This document shows positions 63,498-64,000 of a DNA stretch of 64,000 bases, piece by piece (the stretch's first letter is position 1; each line of letters begins with the position of its first letter). The DNA is from Candidatus Ornithobacterium hominis (GTDB taxonomy: Bacteria > Bacteroidota > Bacteroidia > Flavobacteriales > Weeksellaceae): assembly GCF_951229915.1 (NCBI RefSeq), contig NZ_OX579588.1:1517001-1581000 (forward strand), given 5' to 3'. A model generated the notes under the pieces. The model was not told where the DNA came from, made no database searches, and saw only the letters and a program-made list of their open reading frames with translations. The translations under genes and the position numbers were made by a program.

Positions 63498-64000
63498 TGT
63501 ATTTAGTGATAAAGTAATTGATATATTGTTTTAAATACGTCCCTAAATAATAAGGCAAATTCATTAACAAGTAAGGTTTCCCTTCTGGTGTAACGGTTTC
63601 TTCAATGTTGAATTTTCCTCCATACATTCTGACTGCGAATTGATGAGGGGCTTGATTCACAAATTGATGCAAGGATTTCAAACTTCCCGTTTTCCCCGAT
63701 TTAATTTCAATAGGAATCAGGAATTTTCCGTGAGCAATGAGCAAATCCACCTCTGCTGATGATTGCGTTTTGTTCCGAACCCAAAAGTTAGTCTTTTTGT
63801 AATCTGTAGTATTCAAAGATAAAACTTCCTGATTAACAATATGGGGTATAATCGCTCCTTTGTATGCTTCGCTAAGGTCTTTCATTAGCAACAAATCGGC
63901 TTGTATATTCAAATCAAAATTTAAAATTCCAGTATCCAAAAATTGTAATCGTGGCGATTTTTTATAATCTGGAAGAATTGGTGGCTCTACATTGGTACAA
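63487..64000 (-). CDS. C-terminal part of a DUF4143-type AAA ATPase, cut by the window edge
   Basis: The frame is open to the right edge (reads PPILPDYKKSPRLQFLDTG before the first possible start codon), so the N-terminal AAA domain lies outside. The visible part is the DUF4143 region: RLQFLDTGIL, then AEVDLLI and PIEIKSGK, the D...ExK pattern of a PD-(D/E)XK-like fold. These ATPases are common accessory genes, of unclear function, often in mobile or defence regions. The stop overlaps the helicase ATG by 11 bases, so the two are probably co-translated. Confidence 0.8.
   Translation of the reverse strand, partial: CTNVEPPILPDYKKSPRLQFLDTGILNFDLNIQADLLLMKDLSEAYKGAIIPHIVNQEVLSLNTTDYKKTNFWVRNKTQSSAEVDLLIAHGKFLIPIEIKSGKTGSLKSLHQFVNQAPHQFAVRMYGGKFNIEETVTPEGKPYLLMNLPYYLGTYLKQYINYFITKYNVE

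Noticed and set aside
1..64000. CRISPR array, insertion sequence, rRNA or tRNA gene
   Set aside because: No regularly spaced repeats, no transposase gene with terminal repeats, and no rRNA or tRNA sequence were seen on either strand.

Overview
The window is AT-rich, gene-dense DNA from a member of the Bacteroidota, most likely class Flavobacteriia (Weeksellaceae/Flavobacteriaceae range; the genus cannot be fixed from sequence alone). Evidence: promoter elements of the Bacteroidota type (TTTG-N19/20-TAnnTTTG), A-rich translation starts without clear Shine-Dalgarno sites, a secreted metalloprotease with a type IX secretion C-terminal sorting domain, an LptE protein of the flavobacterial type, YfhO and DUF4834 proteins, and the miaB - sigma-54 activator - lptE - TPR - secG - groES - groEL gene order.

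Layout. 0-6 kb: pyrimidine salvage (uridine phosphorylase cut by the left edge, upp), an App1-like phosphatase, a lipid kinase, a nucleotide-sugar epimerase and prfC. 6-15 kb: a sugar transferase, dnaB, accA, a YfhO membrane protein with a small DUF4834 protein, a lipoprotein and a secreted FSU-domain protein with a long structured leader. 15-26 kb: metE with a divergent Lrp-type regulator, an ArsC-like protein, a small acidic protein, a MATE exporter, an NtrC-like response regulator without a DNA-binding domain, tsaC, and an aroB-msrB-yihY-cmk run. 26-33.5 kb: proline dehydrogenase, priA, a lipoprotein, gltA, eno. 33.6-50.5 kb: one uninterrupted minus-strand superoperon of 32 genes (rpsL to rplQ), including rpmJ (38 codons), with a promoter at 50508-50538, a strong hairpin between rpsJ and rplC, and an intrinsic terminator after rplQ. 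50.7-55.2 kb: the plus-strand miaB to secG operon. 55.3-57.8 kb: the type IX-secreted protease. 58-60 kb: groES-groEL. 60.1-64 kb: a minus-strand pair, a PLD-SNF2 helicase and the C-terminal part of a DUF4143 ATPase, which is the only obviously accessory (defence-like) piece and runs off the right edge.

How the genes work together: most are housekeeping (translation, protein export and folding, envelope biogenesis, salvage, central carbon metabolism). The miaB-secG operon joins a tRNA modification enzyme, a sigma-54 activator, an LPS-export lipoprotein and a Sec subunit, and shares a TGACA-N3-TGTCA palindrome with groESL, which suggests common stress control.

The most striking non-gene signal is a dispersed odd palindrome, T-rich/AAG-S-CTT/A-rich. 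I counted about 59 AAGGCTT/AAGCCTT cores by eye against about 8 expected from base composition. They occur in both orientations, in most intergenic gaps outside the ribosomal block and inside many genes in several reading frames, but only about three lie in the 17-kb ribosomal block. No tRNA, rRNA, CRISPR array or insertion sequence was seen.
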